Both the position numbers and the translations under genes were made by a program. Source: Desulfovibrio sp. MES5 (lineage in GTDB: Bacteria > Desulfobacterota > Desulfovibrionia > Desulfovibrionales > Desulfovibrionaceae). From it: a stretch of 64,000 nucleotides of DNA. The stretch is from contig NZ_MJUZ01000002.1 of assembly GCF_002237645.1 (NCBI RefSeq), forward strand, positions 36,069-100,068, written 5' to 3'. Of the stretch, positions 25,605 through 35,221 are shown one piece after another. The stretch's first letter is position 1. Every line of letters starts with the position of its first letter. The notes below the pieces were generated by a model that saw only the letters and a list, made by a program, of their open reading frames with translations, searched no databases and had not been told where the DNA came from.

Positions 25605-25643
25605 GTGGTGGAGGCCCATTTTGTAAAAGTGGGCCTCCACCAC
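25605..25643. repeat. Strong hairpin, GTGG...TTTTG.AAAAG...CCAC family
   Basis: A 14-bp perfect stem GTGGTGGAGGCCCA flanks the loop TTTTGTAAAAG and is followed by AAAGC. The same design, with a different stem, occurs at 35124-35164. Confidence 0.75.
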
Positions 25644-26181
25644 AAAGCTGTCCACGGTGACATTGCTCTAACAAGCAGATTTTAAGGATAAACCGCACAG
25701 TAAGGCAGTAGTTGCTGTCCTGATATCTTCAGGGGCGCGTTTTGTAAGAGCCCTGTTTTCAGTTTGGTATGCCTCACCGATTGTCTTACGCGGACTCTTG
25801 GGGTATTTAGCTAGCATAAAATATCGGTGCGATTTTTGAGAAATCTATTGTCGCGTGCTTCAGGCCATTTGGGAGCGTCCGTATTGGGGGCTTCGGTTTT
25901 GTGGCGTTTGGCGAAGTGTTACGGATAGTGCTAGCACAAGCGGCTTTGTGCCGAGCTTGAAAGCAGTTCTGCCATGCGCATGAAGAATGAAGCCGGGTAC
26001 ATAGATTGTTGTGCAGGAGCGCATGGTTTCTGTTTTTATGCATAAAATGGAATTTAATTTCTATTTATACTAATAAAAATCCGTTTTCTTTTTTGTGGAA
26101 AAGACATTTGAGACATTCACGCAAGCCACGTAAAGGCGTTCTTCCGGCAGATTCAGTACCCTTTAGCCGTCTGGTGCTAAA
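25644..26181. other. Non-coding spacer
   Basis: No gene is supported in this stretch before the membrane-protein gene. Sequence between 26040 and 26100 is AT-rich and is the likely promoter region of the next gene. Confidence 0.5.
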
Positions 26182-27801
26182 ATGAACAAGAAAAGCACAA
26201 TACTTGTATCGTTGCTCATAATGGCTGTAATGGCTTTTTTTTGTGTAATGACTCCCTGGGTTTTTGATGATTTTGGGTATGGGGCTGGCGGCTCGAGTCT
26301 TTCAGCCATGTTTGCTGCACAGGTTGATGAACACCTGCATTGGAGCGGCAAATTTGTCGGGCATTTTATGGCGCGGGTTCTGCTGCATGGCCCAGTCTGG
26401 CTGCATCCGGTGCTGACCCCGCTCATCTTTATGGGGCTTGTCTTCTCTGGAGTTTTGCTGGTTCTGGGCGCGCAGTGGCGTGAAAAGCTCCGGGCGTGGC
26501 ATGTGGTGACGCTGGCAGGCCTTGTGTGGTTTGCGTTGCCGGCATTCGGCACAGTGTACTTCTGGCGCACGGGCACGCCGGACTATGGCTACAGCCTGGC
26601 CTTTGCCACAGCCTTTCTTGTGCCCTACCGGTTCTGGATAGATAAAAAGGACTACAGGCTTCCCGGAGGCCCCGTCTTTGCGCTTGCCGGTATTTTGGCC
26701 GGTTGCAGCAATGAAAACGTGGGCATGCTCGCAATTCTTGCGGCCTCTTGTGTCGCGATCTATCGCTTTCGCGGCGTCAAAAGGGTGCCGCTCTGGGCGG
26801 CTGCCGGCATTATGGGGGCCATTGGCGGCTGGCTTTTGATGATGACGGCTCCTGGCAATGTTGTGAGGCTGACAAGTCTGGGAGGGGCTGAAAAAATACC
26901 GGTATTGTCGCTGGATTCATTCCACAGATTTTTGACATTCTGGAGTTCGCAAGAACTTGAAATGCTGCCCTATGCCCTGATAGCCGTCGTTGCCGTATGG
27001 CTGCTGCGGCGTCAGGGCCGATTGAGACTTGCAACGGTTTTGCCGGGGCTGGTATTTTTTATCATGGCCCAGGCCAGTCTCGCCGCATTTCTGTTCAGTC
27101 CGTCCACGCCGTACCGTGCCATGTCCGCTACGTTTTTTTACATCGCGCTGTGCTGCTTTGCCTTTATTGTGGCCTGGGCGTCACAGAGCGGCGGCGCAAA
27201 GTTGCTCTATGCCGCTTTTTGCGCAGTGCTGCTGGCCAGCGTAGTTGTGGAGGCTGGGGTGTTTGTTGCGGCGCAACCCGCCATTGAAGCCAGAAACAAG
27301 GCAATGGCAGACGGAACCCTCACTGCGAGCTCATTGGGGTACCCGCAGACAGACAAGTATTTTTTCCCAGGCTATGATATTATTGAAGTTGATTCTTACG
27401 GACCCAAAAAACTTCAAATGGTTCCCTGGGACAGGGCCGTGAGCCTTGATATGCCCGGAACGGGCACAATACGCGCACTTGTCATTTGCAATGTTGTTTA
27501 TCTGGACAATCTTCCGGCGGGCGAGGTGTCTGTTGCCGCTGTAGTCCACAGGCCGACGGTCGCCAGTAAGGTACAGGCCATTTTGCGCGGGCTTTCTCCC
27601 CTGACTGACAGCGAAACAACCTCTACTCCCGCCGTAACTTCGCGCTACGCTCCAGCCTCCGCAACGGTCGCTGCCGACGGCAAGGCTGCCCTGCACATTG
27701 AAGGAATTACGGATTTGAGCAGCCTTGCCTACGTGGCTGTCAGTGAGGCTGGCAAGCCCACGGTTTGGAAGCGGGTTGTGGTGGAAGCCTCTGGCATGTA
27801 G
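26182..27801 (+). CDS. Polytopic membrane protein (DUF6056-like)
   Basis: A 539-residue protein with about ten hydrophobic helices up to residue 370 and a soluble, beta-rich C-terminal domain of about 150 residues, probably extracytoplasmic. The first loop, TPWVFDDFGYG, with two acidic residues after TM1, and the later YFWRTGTPDYGYS resemble DUF6056/GtrB-neighbour membrane glycosyltransferases that use a lipid-linked sugar, where an Asp in that loop is catalytic. No sugar-transfer neighbours are present. There is no strong ribosome-binding site before ATG 26182. It stands alone, with long spacers on both sides. Confidence 0.72.
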   Translation: MNKKSTILVSLLIMAVMAFFCVMTPWVFDDFGYGAGGSSLSAMFAAQVDEHLHWSGKFVGHFMARVLLHGPVWLHPVLTPLIFMGLVFSGVLLVLGAQWREKLRAWHVVTLAGLVWFALPAFGTVYFWRTGTPDYGYSLAFATAFLVPYRFWIDKKDYRLPGGPVFALAGILAGCSNENVGMLAILAASCVAIYRFRGVKRVPLWAAAGIMGAIGGWLLMMTAPGNVVRLTSLGGAEKIPVLSLDSFHRFLTFWSSQELEMLPYALIAVVAVWLLRRQGRLRLATVLPGLVFFIMAQASLAAFLFSPSTPYRAMSATFFYIALCCFAFIVAWASQSGGAKLLYAAFCAVLLASVVVEAGVFVAAQPAIEARNKAMADGTLTASSLGYPQTDKYFFPGYDIIEVDSYGPKKLQMVPWDRAVSLDMPGTGTIRALVICNVVYLDNLPAGEVSVAAVVHRPTVASKVQAILRGLSPLTDSETTSTPAVTSRYAPASATVAADGKAALHIEGITDLSSLAYVAVSEAGKPTVWKRVVVEASGM

Positions 27802-28779
27802 CCGCCTGTAGCCCCGTTGACGGACATTGCTTCCCGACAGGACCGTGCGAAGCCCGGGGCCGTGCTGCCCGACAGGAGGGTGAAACGCTCCGCAGCGCGC
27901 TGCCCAAAACTTTGCGGCAATGCCGACATCAAACTGCTGTCTGGGCGCATGCGAGCGCTATGGGAGGCGCGTCGCCATGTGGGCAGCCAGCGTCTGTGTC
28001 AGGCATGCGTTTGCGCGCGGTGGAAGAGCATAGGGCGGCATGGACCTGGACGGTTTTTATGGCCGCTTGTCCTTTCTGTCACACAGGGGCGCACGGCAGG
28101 CTGGGTTTCTCGCCTCGTACAAGGCGTCTTTGCGAGCGCATATTCACCCCGCCAAAAAAATCAGTTGTGGTTCTTTTTTTGAACAGGTCGCCTTTGCAGG
28201 TGCATTCGCGCCTCGCTGAAAAACCAGTTCAGCACATAACAACGCAGATAAACTCTAGTTACGCCTTTTCTGGATGACCAGATCACGCAGCAGTCAGCGC
28301 GCCTTCACACTGAATCTGCGCTGGCGTTCATGTCTTGCCTGCGCGCAGATTTTCTCAGGCCGTCCGGTATCCGGGCGGCCTGACGGTTTGAATGCCACTG
28401 TTGTTCTGGCAGCGTGGTGAATTTTTTTCACACAAAAATGAATAATAAAATTGTTGTATAAAACAGTATTAATTTCAGCGTGATATTGCGCAAAGCATGA
28501 AGGGGCTTTTAGCCCGGCAGGCGTGGCTCCGATACGTGTCGCGTTGTTATACATTTGTAATGGTATGACATTTTACCATGTGGAGAAAAATATCACAAAG
28601 TACTGAGAATCCAATATAAATAATCGTCCAACCTTGCGACATCACGATTTTTATAATATGGTGACTACGATTCTTTATGTCGTAAGATGGCGTCCGCATA
28701 GTGGTCGCCGATGCGATTTTCTGCGCGCCAGCCTGCCTCGGCCACGCGCATGTGATAGGCTCAAACAAGGAGAGGTCTT
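27802..28779. other. Long spacer upstream of the formate dehydrogenase operon
   Basis: About 980 bases without a supported gene. The first 450 are GC-rich; the last 300 are AT-rich and should carry the fdh promoter. A hairpin CAGGCCG...CGGCCTG lies at 28356-28382. No clear sigma-54 site or sigma-70 pair was found. Confidence 0.55.
28560..28579. promoter_or_regulatory. Possible operator upstream of fdhA
   Basis: An inverted repeat ATGGTA-N8-TACCAT lies 200 bases before the fdhA start in AT-rich DNA. Symmetry and position suggest a regulator site; the regulator is unknown. Confidence 0.35.
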
Positions 28780-31700
28780 ATGAAAAGCACCCGACGGAGT
28801 TTTCTCAAAGGGGTCGGTGCAGGGGTGTTATGCCTGACACTGGGGAACCTGGGCTTCGATCTGGGCGAAGCGCAGGCTTACGCCGTTAAACTCAAAATTG
28901 AAGGGGCTCGCGAAGTATCGAGCATCTGCCCCTTTTGTTCCGTTCAGTGTCAGATCATCGCCTATGTGAAAGACGGCAAGCTCGTCTCCACCGAGGGCGA
29001 TCCGGACTTTCCCATTACCGAAGGCGCGCTCTGCGCCAAGGGTGCGGCCCTCTATTCGATGTATACAAGTGATCATCGTCTGAAAAAGCCCCTGTACCGC
29101 GCTCCTCACAGCGACAAGTGGGAAGAGAAGGACTGGGACTGGACCCTTGAGCAGATCGCGCGCCGCGTAAAAGACGCCCGCGACAAGGACATGATCCTCA
29201 AAAACGAAAAAGGCCAGACGGTCAACCGCCTGGAATCCATATTCTGGATGGGAACCTCGCACGCCTCCAACGAGGAATGCGCGGTTATCCATCAAGCCTT
29301 GCGCGGCCTGGGTGTTGTCCATATGGACCACCAGGCGCGGGTCTGACACAGCCCCACTGTTGCGGCTCTGGCAGAGTCGTTCGGACGCGGTGCAATGACC
29401 AACCACTGGATCGACATCAAGAATGCCGATGCGGTGCTTATTATCGGCAGTAATGCCGCTGAACATCATCCCGTGGCTTTCAAGTGGATCATGAAAGCCA
29501 AGGACAACGGGGCCGTGCTCATGCACGTCGACCCCAAATTCTCGCGCACATCCGCCAGGTGCGATTTCCACGTGCCCCTTCGTTCCGGCACGGACATCCC
29601 CTTCCTTGGCGGCATGGTCAACTATATCCTTGAAAACGGCTGTTATCACAAGGATTACGTCAACAACTACACCGACGCGGCCTTTGTGGTGGGCGACGGC
29701 TACGCCTTTAAAGACGGGCTCTTCAGCGGCTTCAACGCCGAGGCTCGCAAGTACGACAAAAAACTGTGGGCCAAGGCCGCAGGGCCTGACGGCGCGCCGG
29801 TCATCGACCCCACGCACAAGAACCCGCGTTGCGTCATCAACCTGATGAAAGACCATTATTCCCGCTACACACTCAAGAACGTCTCCGACGTTACGGGCGT
29901 GTCGCAGGAAAATCTGCTCAAGGTCTACAAGAACTTCTGCGCCACCGGCAGCCCTGACAAGGCAGGCACCATTCTTTACGCCCTGGGCTGGACACAGCAT
30001 ACCGTGGGCGTGCAGAACATCCGCCTTTCCACCCTTGTGCAGCTTCTGCTGGGCAACATCGGCGTCGCTGGCGGCGGCATCAACGCCCTGCGCGGCGAAC
30101 CCAATGTGCAGGGCTCCACGGACCATGCCCTGTTGTACAACAACATCCCCGGCTATCACGGCACCCCGCAGGCTCCGTGGCAGACCCTGGCCGAATACAA
30201 CAAGGCCAATACGCCGGTCACCACCCTGCCCAACAGCGCCAACTGGTGGGGCAACAGGCCAAAGTACGTAGCAAGTCTGCTCAAGGGCTGGTTCGGCGAT
30301 GCCGCCACGCCCGAGAACGACTTCTGCTACAGCCTGCTGCCCAAGCTGGAGCCGGGCGAAGACTATTCGTACATGTATGTCATGGACAGGATATACAATA
30401 ACAAGATCAAGGGCGGCTTCATCATGGGCGTGAACCCCATGAACAGCTTCCCCAACACCAACAAGATGCGGACAGCCCTGGACAATCTGGACTGGCTCGT
30501 CTGCTCTGAAATCCACAACTCCGAAACAACGGACAACTGGAAGCGCCCCGGGGTTGACCCCAAAACAAAGAAGACGGAAGTCTTCCTGCTGCCGTCGGCC
30601 CACCGCATTGAAAAGGCGGGCACCATCAGCAACAGCGGACGCTGGCTCCAGTGGTTTGATCAGGCTGTGCAGCCCGGCGGCGAAGCGCGTAACTTCGCTG
30701 ACGTCGTCGTGCCCCTCTTCAACACCATCCGCAAGATGTACGCGCAAGAGGGCGGCGTGCTGCCCGATCCCATCCTGAAGATGCACTGGACCGACAAGTA
30801 CGATCCCGAAGACTGGGCCAGACGCATCAACGGCTTCTTCTGGGCCGACTCCAAGGTGGGCGACAAGACCTACAAGCGCGGCCAGCTTGTGCCCGCGTTT
30901 GCCGCCCTCAAGGACGACGGCTCAACCTCTTCCCTCAACTGGATATACACGGGAAGCTGGACTGAAGAAGACGGCAACAAGTCACGCAGGCGCGACCCCA
31001 GCCAGACGCCCATGCAGGCCAACATCGGCCTCTTCCCCAACTGGTCGTGGTGCTGGCCCGTCAACCGCCGCATTCTGTACAACCGCGCTTCGGTGGACGT
31101 GAACGGCAAGCCCTTCAATCCCAAGAAAGCCGTTATTGAATGGGACGGCAGCAAGTGGGTGGGCGACGTGCCCGACGGCCCCTGGCCGCCCATGTCCGAC
31201 CCCAAGGGCGGCAAGCTGCCCTTCATCATGGTCAAGGACGGGCATGCCCAGTTCTACGGCCCCGGCCCTGCCGACGGGCCTTTCCCCGAGCACTACGAAC
31301 CTGCTGAAACGCCCCTGGCGAGCCATCCGTTCTCCAAGCAGATCAGCAGCCCTGTGTACAAGTACCACAAGTCGCCTCTGGACCAGATCGCGCCCCCGGC
31401 CGATCCGCGCTTCCCCATTGTGCTGACTACCTATAGCCTCACCGAGCACTGGTGCGGCGGCGGCGAAACACGCAACGTGCCCAACCTGCTTGAAGCCGAA
31501 CCCCAGCTGTATGTGGAAATGAGCCACGAGCTGGCCAAGGAAAAGGGCATCAAGAACGGCGACGGCGTGTTGCTGGAAAGCGCACGCGGCAAGTGCGAAG
31601 CCATCGCCATGGTGACCGTGCGCATACGGCCCTTCACGGTTATGGGCAAGACTGTCCACCTTGTGGGCATGCCCTTCGCCTTCGGCTGGACAACGCCAAA

Positions 31701-31821
31701 ATGCGGCGACTCCACCAACAGGCTTACTGTGGGCGCGTATGACCCCAATACCACCATTCCTGAGTCCAAGGCCTGCTGCGTGAACCTGCGCAAGGCCGAC
31801 AAGCTGACCGAAATAGGCTAA
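28780..31821 (+). CDS. fdhA: Periplasmic formate dehydrogenase, catalytic selenoprotein subunit FdhA
   Basis: A 1013-residue molybdenum- or tungsten-bis-MGD enzyme that oxidises formate to CO2 (reversibly in this group). The Tat signal has RRSFLKG followed by a hydrophobic stretch. A [4Fe-4S] cluster is bound by Cys50, Cys53, Cys57 and Cys85. The codon at 29344-29346 is TGA in the context HQARV-Sec-HSPTVAAL, the invariant active-site block, so it encodes selenocysteine 189; the following His and the rest of the frame to 31821 are conserved. Automated calling would split this into two genes (28780-29346 and 29395-31821). AAGGAG precedes ATG 28780. It is the first gene of fdhA-fdhB-fdhE-fdhC. 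Confidence 0.97.
29344..29376 (+). promoter_or_regulatory. SECIS element of fdhA
   Basis: UGA is followed by a hairpin at 29357-29376 (CTGTTGC...GCAGAG) with a bulged U and an apical loop beginning GG, 18 bases after UGA. This matches the arrangement known for E. coli fdnG and fdhF and is where SelB would bind. Confidence 0.8.
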
Positions 31822-31870
31822 CGAGCAAGGCGCGTCCCCGTGAGGGGGCGCGCCCCACAAGGAGCATACT

Positions 31871-32530
31871 ATGCCGAAAACATTCTTAGTTGACACCACG
31901 CGGTGCACGGCATGTCGTGGCTGCCAGTTGGCCTGTAAGGAATGGCACGATCTGCCCGCCAATCACACCAAGCAGCTCGGCACGCACCAGAACCCGCCGG
32001 ACCTGAATCCGAACAACCTTAAAATTGTCCGGTTTCACGAATATGTGAACGATGAAGGCAACGTGGTATGGAACTTTTTTCCCGACCAGTGCCGCCATTG
32101 CCAGACCCCGCCCTGCATGGACGTGGCCGATATGAGCGTGCCCGGAGCCATTATTCAGGACAAGAAAACCGGCGCCGTGCTGGCTACGGACAAATCCGCG
32201 AAGCTCAGCGAAGAAGACGCCCAGGCCGTGCAGGAAGCCTGCCCCTACAACATCCCGAGGCGCGACCCCAAAAGCGGCCGCCTGACCAAGTGCGATATGT
32301 GCATTGACCGCGTTTCTGCGGGCATGCAGCCTATCTGCGTCAAAACCTGCCCCACCGGGGCCATGGTTTTCGGTGAGCGTGAAGAGATACTGCCTGTGGC
32401 CAAAAAGCGTCTTGAAACCGCCAAAAAGCGTTGGCCCAAGGCGTTTCTTGCCGATATGGAAGACGTCAGCGTCATCTATCTTCTGGCTGACACCAAGGAC
32501 AAGTATTACGAGTTCGCATCCTTTATGTAG
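31871..32530 (+). CDS. fdhB: Formate dehydrogenase iron-sulfur subunit FdhB
   Basis: A 219-residue ferredoxin-type subunit that carries electrons from FdhA. It has four cysteine groups: CTACRGCQLAC at residues 12-22, CRHCQTPPC, ACPYN, and KCDMC with CVKTCP. This is the pattern of a protein holding three or four [4Fe-4S] clusters, like the beta subunit of the D. gigas enzyme. It has no signal peptide, so it must be exported by piggyback with Tat-bearing FdhA. AAGGAG lies before ATG 31871. It begins 49 bases after fdhA. Confidence 0.96.
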   Translation: MPKTFLVDTTRCTACRGCQLACKEWHDLPANHTKQLGTHQNPPDLNPNNLKIVRFHEYVNDEGNVVWNFFPDQCRHCQTPPCMDVADMSVPGAIIQDKKTGAVLATDKSAKLSEEDAQAVQEACPYNIPRRDPKSGRLTKCDMCIDRVSAGMQPICVKTCPTGAMVFGEREEILPVAKKRLETAKKRWPKAFLADMEDVSVIYLLADTKDKYYEFASFM

Positions 32531-32545
32531 AGTGCCTCAGTCAGG

Positions 32546-32670
32546 TTTCAGTTTGGCATTGCCATAATTGTAAACTGAAATTATGCTGACTTACAGCAAT
32601 GTAGCTATGGCCGTATTGGCGTTCGGGACGTCCCGCTCAAGGGTGGACAGCCGCGAATGCCAATACGGCC
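32546..32670 (+). other. Two consecutive mRNA hairpins between fdhB and fdhE
   Basis: TTTCAGTTT pairs with AAACTGAAA (32546-32580). Then GGCCGTATTGGC-GTTCG pairs with CGAATGCCAATACGGCC, with one or two mismatches (32609-32670), enclosing a small GGGAC/GTCCC stem. There is no T-tract, so these look like processing or stabilising structures rather than a terminator. Confidence 0.7.
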
Positions 32671-32835
32671 AGGCGAGGCGCTTGAATACGCCCGGTGAAA
32701 TCCCTTTTTGCCGGAAGCTGGCCTGCCGCCCCTGCGGTCGGGCACGGCTTTGTATCAAGTGTGGCGCGTGGGGCTTCCTGCGCGCCTCTGTCACCTTTCG
32801 ATCGGAGGTCGCGGCCTCCGGGTTTTGGAGCATCA

Positions 32836-33816
32836 ATGGCCTTATCCCGCCAAAGCGTGGCAAAAACCCTGGAGGACGTGGCGGCGCGCCGTCCCGTACT
32901 GGAACCCGTACTGCGGGCTTTTGAACCTTTGCTGACGGCCCAGGCCCAACTGGCCGAAGACCTGGCCGACAGCGTACGCGCCACAGGGCTGCGCCTGCCG
33001 GAGCTTCAGACCGAAGCCATGACGCAGGGGCTTTCGCTGCTGGCTGGCATGCCTTTGAACGGCCTTGCCGCGCCCTTGCGCCGCAGTGCCGAAAAGCTGT
33101 TGCCCCTGCTGGCCGGGCTTGAGGCCATGGCCCCGCATATTGCCGCGCTGGAAGCTCTGCTGCTTGCGCCGGTGAAAAAGGTCTCCAAGAAAAAAACGAC
33201 GGCCCAGGCAAAGCCCGACCCGCGTGAATCGCTGGCCGAAGCCATGCTTTCGGGCAACAGTGAGGAAGAGACGCGCCTTGCGGAGCAGTATGGCCTTGAT
33301 CCCTCGGTACTGCTGTTCGCCTTTGGTTTTGTGCTTGCCCCTGTTCTGCGTGTCCTTGTGGCGCAGAGCCTGCCTGAAGAAGGGGATGCTCCCTGGGACG
33401 TGGGCAGCCAGTGGAAGCAGGGCTATTGCCCCGTGTGCGGCAGCTTTGCCAGTATAGGCTGGCTGGACAAGCCGATGCTGGATGAAAAAAATGCGTATCT
33501 TGCGGGCGGCGGCGGCAAAAAACATCTGCATTGCAGCCTGTGCGGCGCTGACTGGAAGTTTATGCGCCGCGTCTGTCCCTCATGCGGCGAAGATGGCTCG
33601 GGCGTGATGGAGATGATGCGCGAAAGCGAGGCGGCCCAGGGCGAGCGGTTGGACTGGTGCACCAAGTGCAAGAGCTATTGCCCCACCGTGGATTTGCGTG
33701 AACGGGAAGGAACCCCTGACCTTGACGCGCTGGCCCTTGGCATGATGCACTTGGATATGGTGGCGGCCCGCAAAAAACTGCGCCCGCTCAAACCTTCATT
33801 CTGGAATACGTTTTAG
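32836..33816 (+). CDS. fdhE: Formate dehydrogenase accessory protein FdhE
   Basis: A 326-residue cytoplasmic maturation factor for Tat-exported formate dehydrogenases. The C-terminal half has the rubredoxin-like CxxC set of FdhE: CPVCGS, CSLCGA, CPSCGE, CTKCKSYC. The N-terminal half is helical with a Lys-rich spacer near residue 115. ATG 32836 is chosen because GGAG lies 6 bases upstream and because the in-frame ATG at 32695 falls just past the hairpin region in non-conserved sequence. Its stop codon lies inside the structured element that follows. Confidence 0.93.
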   Translation: MALSRQSVAKTLEDVAARRPVLEPVLRAFEPLLTAQAQLAEDLADSVRATGLRLPELQTEAMTQGLSLLAGMPLNGLAAPLRRSAEKLLPLLAGLEAMAPHIAALEALLLAPVKKVSKKKTTAQAKPDPRESLAEAMLSGNSEEETRLAEQYGLDPSVLLFAFGFVLAPVLRVLVAQSLPEEGDAPWDVGSQWKQGYCPVCGSFASIGWLDKPMLDEKNAYLAGGGGKKHLHCSLCGADWKFMRRVCPSCGEDGSGVMEMMRESEAAQGERLDWCTKCKSYCPTVDLREREGTPDLDALALGMMHLDMVAARKKLRPLKPSFWNTF

Positions 33817-33966
33817 AGCATTTTACCTTTGAAAAAGCGTAAATGCCCTAACGCTGCACAAGAGTGCAGCGCGCCACAACGTGGCGTGGATTCAGCCGCA
33901 AATCGCATTTTTCGGCTGAATGAACACTTTGAAATGTGAGACAGTTCAAAGTGCATCTGCTCTAAG
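33813..33966 (+). repeat. Five-hairpin structured element between fdhE and fdhC
   Basis: An outer stem TTAGAGCA (33813-33820) with TGCTCTAA (33959-33966) closes five consecutive hairpins: GCATTTTAC/GTAAATGC (33818-33846), GCTGCAC/GTGCAGC (33853-33870), CGCCAC/GTGGCG (33872-33886), TTCAGCCG/CGGCTGAA (33891-33920) and CACTTTGAA/TTCAAAGTG (33925-33953). Modules are shared with 10343-10398 and 4104-4141, so it belongs to an interspersed family. The fdhE stop codon is embedded in the outer stem. Confidence 0.75.
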
Positions 33967-34354
33967 CAGGACTGGCGCTTTTGGCCGTCGCGTGGCGGCG
34001 GCAGCAGGCTGCGAGGCGTGGCGTAACCACTTCGCGCCGCCTGATGGAAGGCAAAAACGTCAGAATTTGTGTCAGACACGCTGCAACAAGAAGTTTTTGT
34101 TTTGCGGCTGAGCCGGGCTTTTTACCGCACTGCGGGCGTAGACACGCCCTTGCGCTGAAAATTCCTTCCTGGCCGGAGAATGAAATTTTCTTTTGCCATA
34201 TGTTCTGAAAAGGCCGAAAGCATGCCGAACCGGGTAACCGGGAGGGAGCGCGTCCACCGCCATGGGGCTGTGGGCGAGACCCGGCGGCCGCCCGGTAAGG
34301 GCGCTCCGCATGCGCCAAGACATGAAGGTCTACTACCTCAGGAGGAGCTTGTTC

Positions 34355-34798
34355 ATGAAAACCTTGGTCATCACTTTTTTTGCCCTGACTCTTTTGTGTG
34401 CCGGCGGAGCGCAGGCCCGCAGCGTCAAGGAGATGGCGGACGTCATCAAAAAACCCATTGAGATTGAAGCTTCCGGCTCCAAGCGCATGAACGTCATGTT
34501 CCCGCACACGGCGCACAAGGGCATCTCCTGTTTTCACTGTCACCACGAAGACGGCAGCGATGGGCGCTATGTTGCCTGCACAGAATGCCATGCCACGCCC
34601 GGCGCGCGCGAGCGTGACCCCATGAGCATGTTCATGGCCTTCCACTCCAATAACGGCGACCGTTCCTGCCTTGGCTGCCACAAGAAGCTCGCGGCTGAAA
34701 ATCCCGGCAAGTTCCCGCAGTTCAAGGGCTGCCGTCCCTGCCACATGAGCCCCGCCGCGCGTGAAGCCGCCGCGGCCGAAAAAACCGCCAAACCGTAG
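34355..34798 (+). CDS. fdhC: Tetraheme c3-type cytochrome, formate dehydrogenase electron acceptor subunit
   Basis: A 147-residue periplasmic cytochrome. A Sec signal peptide (hydrophobic to AQA, residues 1-21) is followed by four CxxCH heme sites at residues 59, 75, 105 and 126. The PHTAHKGISC block before the first heme is typical of the cytochrome c3 family, with two histidines available as distal ligands. D. desulfuricans ATCC 27774 is known to have a three-subunit formate dehydrogenase with a c-type cytochrome, and this gene occupies that place. ATG 34355 has AGGAGG 9 bases upstream. It is separated from fdhE by 540 bases, so it may also have its own promoter. Confidence 0.93.
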   Translation: MKTLVITFFALTLLCAGGAQARSVKEMADVIKKPIEIEASGSKRMNVMFPHTAHKGISCFHCHHEDGSDGRYVACTECHATPGARERDPMSMFMAFHSNNGDRSCLGCHKKLAAENPGKFPQFKGCRPCHMSPAAREAAAAEKTAKP

Positions 34799-35123
34799 TT
34801 TTCAACGCCGCTTTGCGGCAGTTGCGCCAATGTTCGGATGCCGGGCAGCGAAAGCTGTCCGGCATCTGTACGTTGGTGGCAGAACACTGGGTCTGCACGT
34901 AGTGAAAACACCAGTGCGGCCTGCCATAATGGAACGTCTGAGGGGCCTGTTAGTGGCAGTGCCTGCCTGTGGGGACTGTATGTAGTAAAAATTCTGTATG
35001 CCGAAAAACGGACGGACATTACTCATGCCCATGCCCAAGATATCAGAGAGCAGACACGCCAGCAGCAACGCCCGCCAGCGCCTATGCACCGTAGTAAAAT
35101 GCAATAAAGGTTTTTGGGGGGGC

Positions 35124-35164
35124 GTGGGGGAGAAGACCCTTTTGCAAAAGGTCTTCTCCCCCAC
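35124..35164. terminator. Strong hairpin between fdhC and the convergent chemoreceptor gene
   Basis: A near-perfect palindrome, GTGGGGGAGAAGACC and its complement around TTTTGCAAAAG, followed by AAAGC. It lies between convergent genes and probably stops both transcripts, although a long T-tract is missing. It has the same design as 25605-25643. Confidence 0.65.
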
Positions 35165-35221
35165 AAAGCATTTCAACGCGCCGTTCTCGAAAGGGCAGTT
35201 TTGCTATTGCCCAAAGGGCGT

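Noticed and set aside
25807..26043. Leftward 78-residue frame as a transposase remnant
   Set aside because: I could not match it to any transposase motif, and it lacks a start site.
27817..28182. Small gene in the spacer before fdhA
   Set aside because: Arg/Cys/Trp-rich composition typical of out-of-frame GC-rich DNA; no start signal or family match.
28780..29346. fdhA as a frameshifted or truncated pseudogene because of TGA at 29344
   Set aside because: The TGA lies exactly at the conserved active-site selenocysteine position, the frame continues with conserved sequence, and a SECIS hairpin follows.
28828..30786. 652-residue leftward open frame antisense to fdhA
   Set aside because: fdhA is unmistakable on the other strand; the antisense frame has no start signals or domains.
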